A DNA stretch of 64,000 bases from Strigops habroptila (GCF_004027225.2 NW_022651116.1:67001-131000); one strand, 5' to 3'; shown: positions 19,169-32,437, numbered from the stretch's first letter. A program made the numbers and translations. The notes: generated by a model not told the origin, from the letters alone.

Positions 19169-21763
19169 ATGGCGGACCCGCGGCGGCCCGCACGGGTGGC
19201 CAGGTGGGACCGGGGGCACCGGGGGGGACCGGGGAGGGGGAACCGGGGGGAACCGGCCCGTCTAACGGCGCCGCCCCCAGGTACAAGCCACCGGCCACCG
19301 AGACCAACCCGGCGCTGGAGGACCCCACACCCGATTACATGAACCTGCTGGGGATGGTCTTCAGCATGTGCGGGCTCATGCTTAAGGTGGGGGCACCGGC
19401 ACCGACACCGGGGGGGGCACCGTGCCCAGGGGGTTCAGCGGGGAGAGGGACCGTGCCCGGGGCGCTGTGGGGACACAGGGACCATGCCTGGGGTGCTGTG
19501 GGGACACAGGGACCATGCCTGGGGTGCTGTGGGGACACAGGGACGGTGTCCAGGATGCTAAGGGGGCACAGGGACTGTCTTTAGGGTGCTGTGGGGCACA
19601 GGGACTGTGCTCAGGGTGCTGTGGGGACACAGGGACCATTCCTGGGGTGCTGTGGGGACACAGGGACCGTGCCCGAGGCGCTGTGGGGACAAAGGGACCA
19701 TGCCCAGGGTGCTATGGGGACACAGGGATGGTGTCCAGGATGCTAAGGGGACACAGGGACTGTCTTTAGGGTGCTGCGGGGACATAGGGACCATGCCTGG
19801 GGCGCTATGGGGACACAGGGACCATGCCTGGGGTGCTGTGGGGACACAGTGACCATCTATAGGGACACAGGGACCATCCCTGGGGCGCTGTGGGGACACA
19901 GGGACCGTGTCTGGGGCGCTGTGGGGCACAGGGGCCGTGCCTGGGCTGCTATGGGGACACAGGGACCATGTCTGTGATGCTGTGGGAACACAGGGACCGT
20001 GCCCAGGGCGCTGTGGGGACATAGGGACCGTGCCTGGGATGCTAAGGGGGCACAGGGGCCGTGCCCGGGGCGCTGTGGGGGCACAGGGGCTGTGCCCGGG
20101 GCGCTGTGGGGACAAAGAGACCATGCCCAGGGTGCTGTGGGGCACAGGGACTGTGCTCAGGGTGCTGTGGGGACACAGGGACCATTCCTGGGGTGCTGTG
20201 GGGGCACAGGGGCCATGCCCGGGATGCTGTGGGGACATAGGGACCGTGCCTGGGGTGCTAAGGGGACACAGGGACTTTATTTAGGGTGCTGTGGGGACAC
20301 AGGGACCTTCTTTAGGGTGCTGTGGGGACACAGGGACCATCCCTGGGGTGCTGTGGGGACACAGGGACCGTCTTTAGGGTGTTGTGGGGACACAGGGACC
20401 GTGCTCGGGGCGCTTTGGGGACACAGGGACCGTGCCCGGGATGCTAAGGGGACATAGGGACCATCCCTGGGGTGCTGTGGGGCACAGGGACCATCCCTGG
20501 GATGCTAAGGGGGCACAGGGAATGTGCCTGGGATGCTGTGGGGACACAGGGACCGTCCCCGGGACGCTGTGGGGACACAGGGACTGTGCCCAGGGTGCTA
20601 TGGGGACACAGGGACTGTGCCTGGGATGCTAAGGGGGCACAGGGGCCGTCTTTAGGGTGCTGGGGGGACATAGGGACCATGCCCAGGATGCTGTGGGGCA
20701 CAAGGGCCATGCCCGGGGCACTATGGGGACACAGAGACCGTGCCTGGGATGCTGTGGGGACATAGGGACCGTCTTTAGGGTGCTGTGGGGACACAGGGAC
20801 CGTGCCTGGGGTGCTGTGGGGGCACAGGGACCATGCCCGGGGTGCTGTGGGGACACAGGAACTGTCTTTAGGGTGCTATGGGGACACAGGGACCATGCCT
20901 GGGGTGCTAAGGGGGCACAGGGACCATCTTTAGGGTGTTGTGGGGACACAGGGACCGTGCTCGGGGCGCTTTGGGGACACAGGGACCATGCCCGGGCTGC
21001 TATGGGGACACAGGGACCATGTCTGGGGCACTGTGGGGACATAGGGACCGTGCCCAGGGCGCTGTGGGGACACAGGGACCGTGCCCAGGATGCTAAGGGG
21101 GCACAGGGACCGTCCCCGGGGTGCTGTGGGGGCACAGGGGCCATCCCTGGGGTGCTGTGGGGCACAGGGACTGTGCCTGGGGCGCTGTGGGGACACAGGG
21201 ACCATCTTTAGGGTGCTATGGGGGCACAGGGACCGTGCCCAGGGTGCTGTGGGGACACAGGGACTGTGCCCGGAGTGCTATGAGGACATAGGGACTGTCC
21301 CCGGGGCGCTGTGGGGACATAGAGACCGTGCCCAGGGCGCTATGGGGACACAGGGACCATGCCCAGGGCGCTGTGGGGACAGAGGGACCGTCCCCGGGGT
21401 GCTGTGGGGACATAGAGACCGTGCCCAGGGCACTATGGGGACACAGGGACCATGCCAGGAGTGCTGTGGGGACACAGTGACCGTGCCCACGCCGTACCCT
21501 TCCCGCCGCAGCTGAAGTGGTGCGCCTGGATCGCCGTTTACTGCTCCTTCATCAGCTTCGCCAACTCCCGCAGCTCCGAGGACACGAAGCAGATGATGAG
21601 CAGCTTCATGTGAGTGGCGGCAGGTCCCGGGGGCCGCGGTCCCTGCGGGGCACGCACCTCAGCCGCTGTCTTTCCTTCTCTTTCCCCCCCCCGCAGGCTC
21701 TCCATCTCGGCCGTGGTGATGTCCTACCTGCAGAACCCGCAGCCCATGTCCCCGCCCTGGTGA
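19169..21763 (+). CDS. WDR83OS: Protein Asterix (PAT complex subunit)
   Basis: Small ER membrane protein that partners CCDC47 in the PAT chaperone complex for multipass membrane proteins. Four exons: 19169-19203, 19281-19386, 21512-21609, 21697-21763, for 101 residues (human 106). Highly conserved blocks are [50 protein letters not shown] and [18 protein letters not shown]. Hydrophobic segments lie at about residues 38-52, 53-68 and 80-95. The N-terminus ([16 protein letters not shown]) is shorter than in human. Intron 2 is 2.1 kb and almost all minisatellite, about seven times the coding length. Confidence 0.96.
19400..21480 (+). repeat. 31-bp minisatellite in WDR83OS intron 2
   Basis: About 65 units of ggggacacagggaccatgcc, tggggtgctgt, with substitutions such as gtctttagggtgct and ctaagggggc. 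Motif spacing is 31 bp (gacacag at 19472 and 19503). It begins within about 20-50 bp of the donor and ends about 30 bp before the acceptor of exon 21512. Confidence 0.95.
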
Positions 21764-21790
21764 CAGCCGCCGCGGGGAGGGGGGGCGCAC

Positions 21791-21796
21791 AATAAA
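21791..21796 (+). terminator. WDR83OS polyadenylation signal (AATAAA)
   Basis: AATAAA lies 27 bp after the stop codon, giving a 3' UTR of only about 50 nt. Confidence 0.9.
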
Positions 21797-22024
21797 GGCA
21801 CTGCTGTGGCTTGTGAGGGCTGGACCCTGCTCGGAGCCGCCCGGGACGGGGACGGACCCTCCCTGGAGCTTGGGAAGGAGCCGCCCGGGGGGAACATGGG
21901 GCGCTCCGGGGGGCTGAGGGCAGCCGGGAGGGTCCGAGGGGAGCCGGGGGGCGCTGAGGGGACCGGGGAGGGGGGTCCGAAGGGAGCCCCGGCGCTATCC
22001 CCGCTGAGGGGAGCGGCTTCTCGA

Positions 22025-22431
22025 CGCCCCATTGGAGGAGAGGACTGCCCGTCGCTCGCTCTCCACCAACCACGGCTCGGCGAGGGCGGGCTTTCGGGAG
22101 CCGCCGCGCCTGATTGGTTCCTGGGCGGTGCTAGGAGCGGTTGCTAACGGCAGCTCCGGAAGGAGGGGCTCGCGGTGTCAATCATGGGCGCTCTTCCTCC
22201 TCATTGGCTCGAGTCCGCGACGTCACCACCTCCCTCGGTGGGGGGCTGATTTGGCGGGTTTCCGTTACGCCCCGCCTCCACGCGCAGCAGCGAATCAGAG
22301 CGCGGGGTTCTGCCTCCCCTCGTCGCCCATTGGCTCCTGCCAATAGTGGGTGGGGCCGGGAGCGCTTAGTCCGTCTGTTCCCCCCTCCGGTCATGTGAAT
22401 GGGCGGTCACATGACCGCGCCCGGGAGCGGT
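22025..22431 (+). promoter_or_regulatory. MAN2B1 promoter: CCAAT boxes and two CLEAR/E-box-like sites
   Basis: Five CCAAT motifs occur (ATTGG at 22031, 22113, 22204 and 22329; CCAAT at 22340). Two E-boxes follow: gtcatgtga (22390-22398) and the palindrome-like GTCACATGAC (22406-22415). The second differs by one base from the CLEAR consensus GTCACGTGAC bound by TFEB/TFE3, as expected for a lysosomal hydrolase gene. It sits 17 bp before the ATG, so it is in the core promoter or 5' UTR. The rest of 21764-22025 is GC-rich with nothing recognised. Confidence 0.6.
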
Positions 22432-25400
22432 ATGGCGGCGCCCGGGGCGGCGGTGGCGGTTCCGCTGCTGCTCTTCGGGGCGGCGGCGGCGGCCGCGGGC
22501 TGCGGGTACCAGGTTGGGCCCGGTCCGAGGGGGGGGGGGGAGCGGGGAGGGACCAGCATGGACGGGGAGAACCGGGAACGGAGAGTCGGAGAGACACGGC
22601 GGGGCGGGGGGGGCGGACCGGGAAGGCGGGAGGAGCCGGGATACCGGGAGAGACTGAAGGGAACGGGGGGAATGTGGATGGAGCGGCTGGGGGAACCGGG
22701 AGAGACCGGGTGGGGGAAGCAGTGAGGGGCTGGGAGAGGGAAATGGGGCCCCGGGAATGGGAAGGGAAAAGACCCCGGGGAGAGGCTGCGACGGGGGCCC
22801 CAAGGGAGGATTTGGGGTACGGGGAGAGGGGGGGGGCTGGGGGTTGTCACCGGTTCCTCTGCAACGGCTTCCTCTGGAAACGCTGTGGGAGAGGGTGCGG
22901 GGAAGGGAGCTGACACTGTGTGGGCACAGCCCCATATGAGCCCCCCGAGACTCCCCTTGTGCCCACAGTCGTGTCCCCCAACGCGCCCCGGCTTCCTCAA
23001 CGTGCACCTCGTGCCCCACACGCACGACGACGTGGGCTGGCTCAAGACGGTGGAACAGTACTTTTATGGAGGTGGTGTCCCTGTCACCGTGGGGGGGGGT
23101 GGGGGCGGTCCCCAAGGCCACCATGGGGGTGGAAGTGACGTCCCTGAGGCCACCACAGGGACAGCGATTCCCCGGGACCACCATGGGGCTGGAAGTGACA
23201 TCCCCAGGGCCACCATGGGGGTGGAAGTGGTGTCCCCAAGGCCACCATGGGGGTGGAAGTGACGTCCCCGAGGCCACCACAGGGACAGCGATGTCCCCAG
23301 AGCCACCATGGGGGTGGAAGTGACATCCCCAAGGCCACCACAGCAACAGCGATGTCCCCAGGGCCAGCATGGGGGTGGAAGTGACGTCCCCGAGGCCACC
23401 ATGGGGCTGGAAGTGACGTCCCCAGGGCCACCATGGGGGTGGAAGTGACATCCCCGAGGCCACCAACGTGACAGCAATGTCCCCAGGGCCACCATGGGGG
23501 TGGAAGTGACGTCCCCAAGGCCACCATGGGGCTGGAAGTGACATCCCTGAGGCCACCACAGGGACAGCGATGTCCCCAGAGCCACCATGGGGGTGGAAGT
23601 GACATCCCCGAGGCCACCACAGCGACAGTGATGTCCCCAGGTCCAGCATGGGGGTGGAAGTGACATCCCCAGGGCCACCATGGAGGTGGAAGTGACATCC
23701 CCAAGGCCACCACAGCAACAGTGATGTCCGCAGGGCCAGCATGGGGGTGGAAGTGGCATCCCCAAGGCCACCATGGGGGTGGAAGTGACATCCCCAAGGC
23801 CACCACAGCAACAGTGATGTCCGCAGGGCCAGCATGGGGGTGGAAGTGGCATCCCCAAGGCCACCATGGGCATGGAAGTGACATCCCCAAGGCCACCATG
23901 GGGCTGGAAGTGACATCCCTGAGGCCACCAACACGACAGCGATGTCCCCAGGGCCACCATGGGGGTGGAAGTGATGTCCCCAGGGCCACCATAGGGGCTG
24001 GAAGTGACATCCCTGAGGCCACCACAGGGACAATGATGTCCCCAGGGCCACCATGGGGGTGGAACTGACGTCCCCAGAGCCACTATGGGGGTGGAGGTGA
24101 CATCCCTGAGGCCACCACAGGGACAGCGATGTCCCCAGGGCCACCGTGGGGGTGGAAGTGACATCCCCAAGGCCACCATGGGGCTGGAAGTGACATCCCT
24201 GAGGCCACCACAGGGACAGCGATGTTCCCAGAGCCACCATGGGGGTGGAAGTGACGTCCCCAGGGCCACCATGGAGGTGGAAGTGACATCCCCGAGGCCA
24301 CCACAGTGACAGTGATGTCCCCAGGGCCAGCATGGGGGTGGAAGTGACATCCCCAAGGCCACCATGGGGATGGAAGTGACGTCCCCAGGGCCACCATGGA
24401 GGTGGAAGTGACATCCCCAAGGCCACCACAGCAACAGTGATGTCCGCAGGGCCAGCATGGGGGTGGAAGTGATGTCCCCAACGCCACCATGGGGGTGGAA
24501 GTGACATCCCTGAGGCCACCAACACGACAGCAATGTCCCCAGGGCCACCATGGGGGTGGAGGTGACATCCCCGAGGCCACCATGGGGCTGGAAGTGACAT
24601 CCCTGAGGCCACCACAGGAACAGCGATGTCCCCGTGGGGGTGGAGGTGACATCCCCAAGGCCACCACAGCAACAGTGGCGACATCCCCAGGGCCACCATA
24701 GCGATGAAGAGCTGCCACCTGCAGCTGTAGCAACGCCACAACCCCTCCGTGTTCCCCTCTCCCATGATGTCCCTTGGATATTGTGTTCCCCCCACTTCTC
24801 CAGCCATCCCTGTGCCCCTGTCCCTGCCGTGCCATAACCCCCCCCCCCCCAATGTCACTTGTGTCCCCGTGGCTGTTGCCGTGTCCCTGTGCCCTCCCGG
24901 TAGTGCGGAACGATGTGCAGCACGCGGGGGTTCAGTACATCCTGGACTCGGTGGTGGCTCAGTTGGTGGCCGAGCCCTCCCGGCGCTTCATCTACGCCGA
25001 GGTGGCTTTTCTGGCTCGCTGGTGGCGGCTGCAGGATGAGGCCACTCGGGACACTGTGCGCCAGCTCGTGGAGCAGGGTGAGGGGGCACCCCGGGGGGGG
25101 GGAGAGGGCTTGGGGTGTCCCCCGAGGACAATGGAGGGCACATAGGGGGAGATTGGGGTGTCTTTGGGGGCACACAGGGACATGGGGATTGGGGTGTCTT
25201 TAGGGGCACACAGGGACATGGATTGGGGTGTCTTTGGGGGCACACAAGGACATGGGGGGGATTGGGGTGTCTTTGGGGGCACACAGGGACATGGGGATTG
25301 GGGTGTCTGGGGGGGCACACACGGACATGGAGGAGGGATTGGGGTGTCTTTAGGGGCACACAGGGACATGGGGGGGATTGGGGTGTCTTTGGGGGCACAC

Positions 25401-28400
25401 AGGGACATGGGGGGGATTGGGGTGTCTTTGGGGGCACACAGGGACATGGGGGGGATTGGGGTGGCTTTGGGGGCACAGAGGGACATGGGGGGATTGGGGT
25501 GTCTTTGGGGGCACACAGGGACATGGGGGGGATTGGGGTGTCTTTGGGGGCACACAGGGACATGGGGGGGATTGGGGTGTCTTTGGGGGCACACAGGGAC
25601 ATAGGGAGGGATTGGGGTGTCTTTGGGGGCACACAGGGACATAGGGAGGGATTGGGGTGTCTTTGGGGGCACACAGGGACATGGGGAGGGATTGGGGTGG
25701 CTTTGGGGGCACAGAGGGACATGGGGGGGTTGGGGAGTCTTTGGGGGCACAGAGGGACATGGGGGGGATTGGGGTGTTTGGGGGCACACGGACATGGGGA
25801 GGGATTGGGGTGTTTGGGGGCACACGGACATGGGGAGGATTGGGGTGTCTTTAGGGGCACACAAGGACATGGAGGAGGGATTGGGGTGTCTTTGGGGGCA
25901 CACAGGGACATGGGGAGGATTGGGGTGTTTGAGGGCAGAGAGGGACATGGGGGAGGATTGGGGTGTCTTTGAGAGCACAGAGGGACATGGATTGGGGTGT
26001 CTTTGGGGTCACACAGGGACACGGGGAGGGGGGACTTGGGGGGGTCACAGGGTGGGCACAGGGCCATGGGGCACAATGTGCATGGCGGCGGGGGGGGGGG
26101 GGGGGGAAGCCTGGAGGGGTGGGTTTGGGGCGCTGCTGGCAGGAGGTGCCCCCATCCCTCTCTCCGTGTCCCTTCCCTCAATACCCCGATGTCACCCTGT
26201 GCTTTACATCCCATATTCCCCTTGTGTGTCCCCCCCCCCGTGTCCCCCCCCCCGTCCCCGTGCGGTCCCCGCAGGGCGGCTGGAGCTGGTGGGGGGGGGC
26301 TGGAGCATGGCGGACGAGGCGGTCACTCACTACAGCGCGGGGCTGGAGCAGCTGGGGCTGGGCCGGGGCTTCCTGCGCCGGGAGCTGGGGCCGTGCGCCC
26401 CCCCCCGCGTCGCCTGGCAGATCGACCCCTTCGGCCACTCGCTCCAAAGCGCCGCCACCTTCGCGCAGGTGGGACCCCCCCCCCCCCGGGCTCCGAACAT
26501 CCCCCCCCCCCCTCCCCATGCACCCCTATGGGGTACCCGGCTCTGAGCGCCTCGTCTGAGCTTATTTATTACCGCCCCCCCCCCCCCCCCCCGCAGATGG
26601 GCTATGACGGGCTGTTCCTGGGCCGTGTGGATCACCAGGATAAGGCTCAGAGGGAGCAGCGCCGGGAGCTGGAGCTGCTCTGGAGGACGAGCGGGAGCCT
26701 CCAGAGCACCGGATCCGACCTCTTCACTGGTGGGAGCCCCCCCCGGGGGGCCGTGGGATCCCCTTCTATATCCCCATCCAATTTCTCCCATCCCCATGTC
26801 CCTATCCCATCTCCACCGTCCCCATGTCCCCATCCCATCTCTCCCATTCCTATATCCCCATCCCATCTCCCCCGTTCCCATATTCCCATCCCATCTCTCC
26901 CATTGCTATATCCCCATCCCATCTCTGCTGTCCCTATGTCTCTATCCCATCTCTTCCATCCCCATGTCCTCATCCCATCTCTCCCATTCTTATATCCCAT
27001 CCCTTCTGCCCCGTCCCCATATTTCCACCTCATCTCTCCCATTTCTATATCCCCATCCCATCTCTCTTGTGCCCATGCCTCTATCCCATCTATTCCATCC
27101 CCATATCCCCATCCCATCTCTCCCGTCCCCATATTCCCATCCCATCTCTCCCATTCCTATATCCCCATCCCATCTTCCCCGTCCCCATATTCCCATCCCA
27201 TCTCTCCCATTCCTATATCCCCATCCCATCTCTCCCATCCCCATGTCCCCATCCCATGTCTCCCATTCCTATATTCCCATCCCATCTCTCCTGTCCCCAT
27301 GTCTCTATCCCATGTCCCCATCCCATCTTTCTCATTCCTATGTCCCCATATTCCCATCCCATCTCTCCCATTCCTATATCCCCATCCCATCTCCCCCGTC
27401 CCCATATCCCCATCCCATCTCCCCCATCCCCATATTCCCATCTCATCTCTCCCATTCCTATATCCCCATCCCCGTATTCCCATCCCATCTTTCTCATTCC
27501 TATGTCCCCATGTCCCCATCCCATCTCTCCCATTCCTATATCCCCATCCCATCTCTCCTGTCCCCATGTCTCTATCTCATGTCCCCATCCCATCTCTCCC
27601 ATTCCTATATCCCCATCCCCATATTCCCATTCCACCTCTCCCATTCCTGTCCCCATATTCCTATCCCATCTTTCTCATTCCTATGTCCCCATATTCCCAT
27701 CCCATCTCTCCCATTCCTATCTCCCCATCCCATCTCTCCTGTCCCCATGTCTCTCTCATGTCCCCATCCCATATCCCCCATCCCCATATTCCCATCCCAT
27801 CTCTCCCATTCCTATATCCCCATCCCCGTATTCCCATCCCATCTTTCTCATTCCTATGTCCCCATATTCCCATCCCATCTCTCCCATTCCTATATCCCCA
27901 TCCCATTTCTCCTGTCCCCATGTCTCTCTCATGTCCCCATCCCATCTCCCCTGTCCCCATATTCCCATCCCATCTCCCCCATCCCCATGTCCCCATCCCA
28001 TCTCTCCCATCCCTGTATCCCCATCCCAGCTCCCACCCCTGTATCTCCATCCCATCCCTCCTGTCCCTTAATCCCCATCCCACCCCTCCTGTCCCCACAT
28101 CCCCATCCCAAGGCTGCTCCCACCCCTGTCCCCATCCCGACCACCCCCATCCCATGCTGACAAAGGGGGGGTCCATCCCCAGGCATCCTCCCCAACGTCT
28201 ACAACCCCCCCACGGGCTTCTGCTGGGACCAGCTCTGCTCCGACCCCCCCGTGGTGGATGGGGACAGCGAGGAGAACAACGTGGCCACCATCGTCTCCAC
28301 CTTCCTGGACATCGCCACCAACCAGGTGGGTATCCGGGCACTGGGTGCATCCCAGGAGGTATCCCATGGGATTGGGGAGGGGGATCCTGACCTGTCCTTG

Positions 28401-31400
28401 TGTCTGTCCCCCCCCCCAAGGCCAAGAGCTACCGCACCAACCACATCATCATGACGATGGGCTCCGACTTCCACTATGAGAACGCCAACCTCTGGTTCAA
28501 GAACATGGACAAGCTCATTGCCCACGTCAACGCCCGGGTGCGTGGGGGGCCCCCCCATATCCCTGCTGTTTGCTGTCCCCCCCCCCAGCCCCAGCTCACC
28601 GCATCCATGGCTTTTCCAGCAAGCCAACGGCAGCCGTGTCCATGTCCTCTATTCCACCCCATCGTGCTACCTGTGGGAGCTGCACCAGGCCAACCTCTCC
28701 TGGTGAGGCTCCGAGGGCGAAGGGGGACCCCAATGTTGGGGTGGGAGGGATGAGACGCATGGATACAGCCTGGATTTCCCTTCAGGTCCCTGAAAATGGA
28801 TGATTTCTTCCCTTATTCCGATGGGCCCCACCAGTTCTGGACGGGTTATTTCACCAGCCGCCCGGCCCTGAAGCGCTACGAGCGCCTCAGCAACAACTTC
28901 CTGCAGGTGGGAATGTCCCTGACCCCATCGCAAGCCTGGAATGGGGTGGATTGGAAGGGACCTTAAAGCTCATCCAGCTCCTAGATCCATGGGCAGGGAA
29001 CACCTTCCACTAGAGCAGGGGGGTTCACCCCAACCCATTCCAGTGTCCCACCACCGTCACAGTGAAGAACTTCCTTGTATCCCATCTAACTCTTCCCTTT
29101 TCCACTTGGAAGGTGGTCTTCCTCATCCCATCCCTTTTCCAAAGGCCCTTTCTTACAGCCCCTTTATGCACTGCGAGCTGCTCTAAGCCCTCCCTGGAGC
29201 CTTCCCATCTCCAGGCTCTCATTCCCAGCTCTCCCACCCTGTGCTCCCAAGGACAGGACCCTCCATCCCAACCCCTCCATCCATCCATCCATCCATCCAT
29301 CCATCCATCCATCCATCCATCCATCCATCCATCCATCCATCCATCCCACAGATCTGCAGCCAACTGGAGGCATTGGCAGGACCAGCAGCACGAGATGGTC
29401 CCTATGGACCTGGGGACAGCTCTGTGCTCCGTAAGTGCTGGGGTGGGTAACCCCGGGACCCCCCCACTGCACCCCCTTAATGTCCCCTTTGTCCCCTGGT
29501 AGGTGAAGCCGTGGCCGTGGCTCAGCACCACGATGCTGTGACTGGCACCGAGAAGCAGGATGTGGCCAATGACTACGCCAAGCAGTTGGCAATGGGGTGG
29601 GAGAAGTGCCAGGTAGGGCCCCACTGCTGGGGTTGGGGTGCAGATGGGGTTTGGGGGGGCACCATCATGTCTGTGGAGCTAACTGGTGTCTGGGGATGGG
29701 GGACATGAGCCAGTGGCCGAGCCCCTGCCCCTGCCTGGTGCTTTGGGGACCCACTGGGTGAGCCATGGGGGGGATCCTCATGTGTCCCCCCCCTTGTCCT
29801 GGCAGCTCCTGGTCTCCAACGCCCTGTCCAGCCTCAGCGGCACCAAAGAGACCTTCACCTTCTGCAACAGCCTCAACGTCAGCATCTGCCCCTTGACCGA
29901 GGCCTCCAGCCAAGTGAGTGGGGACCCAGGGGGGGGGGTTTGGGGGGGCCGGGCAGGGCTCATGGCTCTTGTCCCTGTGTCCCCAGTTCATCGTCCTCCT
30001 CTACAACCCGCTGGGGCGCCGCGTGTCCTGGCCCATCCGGCTGCCGGTCAATGGCGTGTCCTACACGGTCACAGACCCCCATGGCCAGCCCGTGCCCAGC
30101 GAGGTGAGCCCGGACCCCACATGTGTCCCCCCCCCCGTCCCCGTGTCCCCAACTTCACCCTGTGCCCTGTCCCCAGGTTGTCCCTGTGTCCATCGTCACC
30201 CATGGGCTGCGTGGGAATGATGCTGGGGCCATGCAGGAGCTGCTGTTTCAAGCCTCGGCGCCCGCTCTGGGCTTCAGCACCTTCACGGTGACACAGTCAC
30301 CCCATGGGGACCCCCGTGTCCCCCCCGTCCAGCCCCCGGTGCTGCCACAGCCGTGGGACATCCACAATGAGGTATGGGCCTGGTTTGGGGGGGTCCCCAC
30401 AAGGTCTTTGGTGGAGCCCCATTTCTCTTGTCCCAGTTAAACCAGTGCTGGGGTGACTGGAGGAGCTGGGGAAGGGGCAGATGTTGAAGCTGCTGCCACC
30501 CCACCCCTGCAGCATCTCCGGGTGCTGTTTGACCCCCTCACTGGGCACCTGAAGGAGATCCAGAACCTGGCCAAGAACATCTCGCTGCCCGTCTTCCAGA
30601 GCTTCTACTGGTGAGCACCGGTGGGGTCCCTCTTGTGAGACCTTCCTCCACCACCTCTCACCATCCTCCTCCTCCCAGGTACAACGCCAGCGTCGGCAAC
30701 GAGGAGAGCTCCCAGGCTTCCGGAGCCTACATCTTCCGCCCCAACAGCTCCGAGCCCATCCCTGTCTCTGGCTCCAAGCAGATCTCCACGTCCCTCGTGA
30801 AGGTGGGTGGCCCTTGGGGGGGGTACCCTCGGCTCTGGGGGTGCCCCTGGGGGTGCTGATCCCCCGCTCTGGCCCCCTTGCAGAACGCGCTGGTGCAGGA
30901 GCTTCACCAGAACTTCTCCTCGTGGTGCTCCCAAGTGGTGCGGCTCCACGCGGGGCAGCCCTATGTGGAGCTGGAGTGGACTGTGGGGCCCATCCCTGTG
31001 GAGTGAGTGAGGGACTTGGGGGGGCTCCCAGAGAGGTGGGAACCCCCAAACCCCACTGCTCCCCCCCCCCCACCTGTCCCAGGGATGGTTGGGGCAAGGA
31101 GATCATCAGCCGCTTCCAGACGCCGCTGCGGACGGAAGGCCGGTTCTACACTGACTCCAATGGGCGGCAGATCCTGGAGCGCAGGTTGGAGCCAGCTCAT
31201 TGTGACCCCCCCAATTGTGTCCCCCCCCATCCCATAACCGAGCTCTGCCTCATTCCCAGGCGTGACTATCGTCCCACGTGGAACCTGAGCCAGACAGAGC
31301 CTGTGGCAGGGAATTACTACCCTGTCACCAGCCGCATCTTCATCAAGGTACTAGCGTTGGGGTGGCAGCCGGGGCTGAGCCCGGGGCAGAGCTCATCACA

Positions 31401-32437
31401 CATGTGGCTCTTCCCTCCCTTGCCCCTAGGACAAGAAGATCCAGCTGACGGTGCTCACGGATCGCTCCCAGGGTGGCAGCAGCATCTCCGACGGCTCCTT
31501 GGAGCTCATGGTGATGGACCGGGGTGCACATGGGGGGGTGTCGCTGGGGTGACGGCGGTGCCATAACCCCCCCCTCCCCATCCCCATCCAGGTCCATCGG
31601 CGGCTCCTCTACGACGACAACCGCGGCGTTGGGGAGCCGCTGGTGGAGCTGGGAGCGGACAAGCGGGGTCTGGTGGTTCGGGGCCGCCACCTCCTGCTGC
31701 TGGACACGGTGCAGGCGGCGGCCGACGGGCACCGGCTGCGGGCGCAGGAGCTCTTCATGGCCCCGTACCCGGTGCTGGCACCCGGGGGGGGCCCATCCTA
31801 CCGGCCCGGGCAGCACGGCTTGCAGGAGGTGAGGGCAGGGGGACACTGGGGGGGGCACATTGGGGCTGCACATCCCCATCCCTCACTGTCCCCATCCCAG
31901 TTCTCGGCGCTGCGCCGGGAGCTGCCTCCCAGCATCCACCTCCTGACGTTGGCCCCCCGGGACACCGGGACCCTCCTGCTGCGGCTGGAGCATCAGTTTG
32001 AGAGGGGGGAGAGCAGCAACAGCTCCCAACCCGTCACCATCGACCTGCTGGTGAGCCAGGACCCCCCCCCCCCACCCCTTCCCAGCACTAATCCTGCTCC
32101 TGGGGTGATTCCCAACATCCTTTCCCCCCCCTTTCCCAGGACCTGTTCTCGACGTTCACCATCACCTCAGTGCAGGAGATGAGCCTGGGGGGGGACCAGC
32201 CCCTTGATGCCATCTCCCGCCTGGTCTGGACCCCGGCCACAGGTACTAGGGGGGGGTCTAAAAGGGGGTTTGGGGGGGGGGGGGCTGCGGCTTCCCCTCA
32301 CCCACTTCCCCATAGGTCCAGCCCAGTCCCAACCAGTGGCCAAACTGGACCCGCGGCGGGTGACGCTGCAGCCTATGGACATCAGAACCTTCCTGGTGCA
32401 CTACGAGGAGCCTGGAGCTGCTCCGGGGGGGCTCTGA
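22432..32437 (+). CDS. MAN2B1: Lysosomal alpha-mannosidase (GH38)
   Basis: Hydrolyses alpha-linked mannose of N-glycans in the lysosome. 24 exons: 22432-22512, 22969-23071, 24904-25077, 26275-26468, 26597-26729, 28183-28325, 28421-28537, 28620-28702, 28786-28906, 29352-29430, 29503-29612, 29806-29913, 29987-30103, 30177-30371, 30513-30610, 30679-30802, 30884-31002, 31083-31184, 31260-31347, 31430-31510, 31592-31828, 31901-32050, 32140-32242, 32316-32437; 993 residues (human 1011). N-terminal signal peptide ([15 protein letters not shown]). GH38 zinc ligands and nucleophile are intact: His46/Asp48 (PHTHDDVGW), Asp170 (IDPFGHS) and the QHHDAVTGT histidines near residue 418. An in-frame ATG at 22411 (MTAPGSG) lies seven codons upstream. 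N-glycosylation sequons are present, such as NLS and NFS. Introns 2, 3 and 5 are minisatellites. Confidence 0.96.
23072..24720 (+). repeat. About 31-bp minisatellite in MAN2B1 intron 2
   Basis: About 50 units alternate between ccaccatgggggtggaagtg, acatccccaag and ccaccacagggacagcgatg, tccccag. It starts at the exon 2 donor: the exon end and donor (atggaggtggtgtccc) resemble the unit (atggaggtggaagtgacatcc). Confidence 0.93.
25140..26040 (+). repeat. 39-bp minisatellite in MAN2B1 intron 3
   Basis: About 22 units of gcacacagggacatgggggg, attggggtgtctttggg. Spacing of the cacaca motif is 39 bp. G-rich on the transcribed RNA. Confidence 0.93.
26755..28140 (+). repeat. 28-bp pyrimidine-rich minisatellite in MAN2B1 intron 5
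   Basis: About 50 units of atccccatcccatctctccc, attcctat with variants ccccgtccccat and tctctatcccatgtcc. Repeat spacing of the core catcccatc is 28 bp at 27194 and 27222. It begins about 25 bp after the exon 26597-26729 donor. Confidence 0.93.
28930..29270 (-). mobile_element. CR1 LINE 3' end, antisense in MAN2B1 intron 9
   Basis: Read on plus it is the reverse complement of CR1: ggaagggaccttaaagctca, tccagctc, gggcagggaacaccttccac, tagagcag, tcccaccaccgtcacagtga, agaacttcc. About 340 bp of the 3' portion remain, so this is a 5'-truncated insertion typical of LINEs. A tetranucleotide tract follows directly. Confidence 0.9.
29274..29346 (+). repeat. (ATCC)n microsatellite in MAN2B1 intron 9
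   Basis: About 18 uninterrupted copies of ATCC lie between the CR1 remnant and the acceptor of exon 29352, with only five or six bases between the tract and the exon. Confidence 0.98.

Noticed and set aside
17331-19265. A 644-residue plus-strand open frame antisense to WDR83
   Set aside because: Most of it is the intron 1 minisatellite translated in frame. The remainder is antisense to WDR83 exons.
22366-24858. An 830-residue minus-strand open frame across MAN2B1 intron 2
   Set aside because: It is a reading of the 31-bp minisatellite antisense to MAN2B1, with no protein family resemblance.
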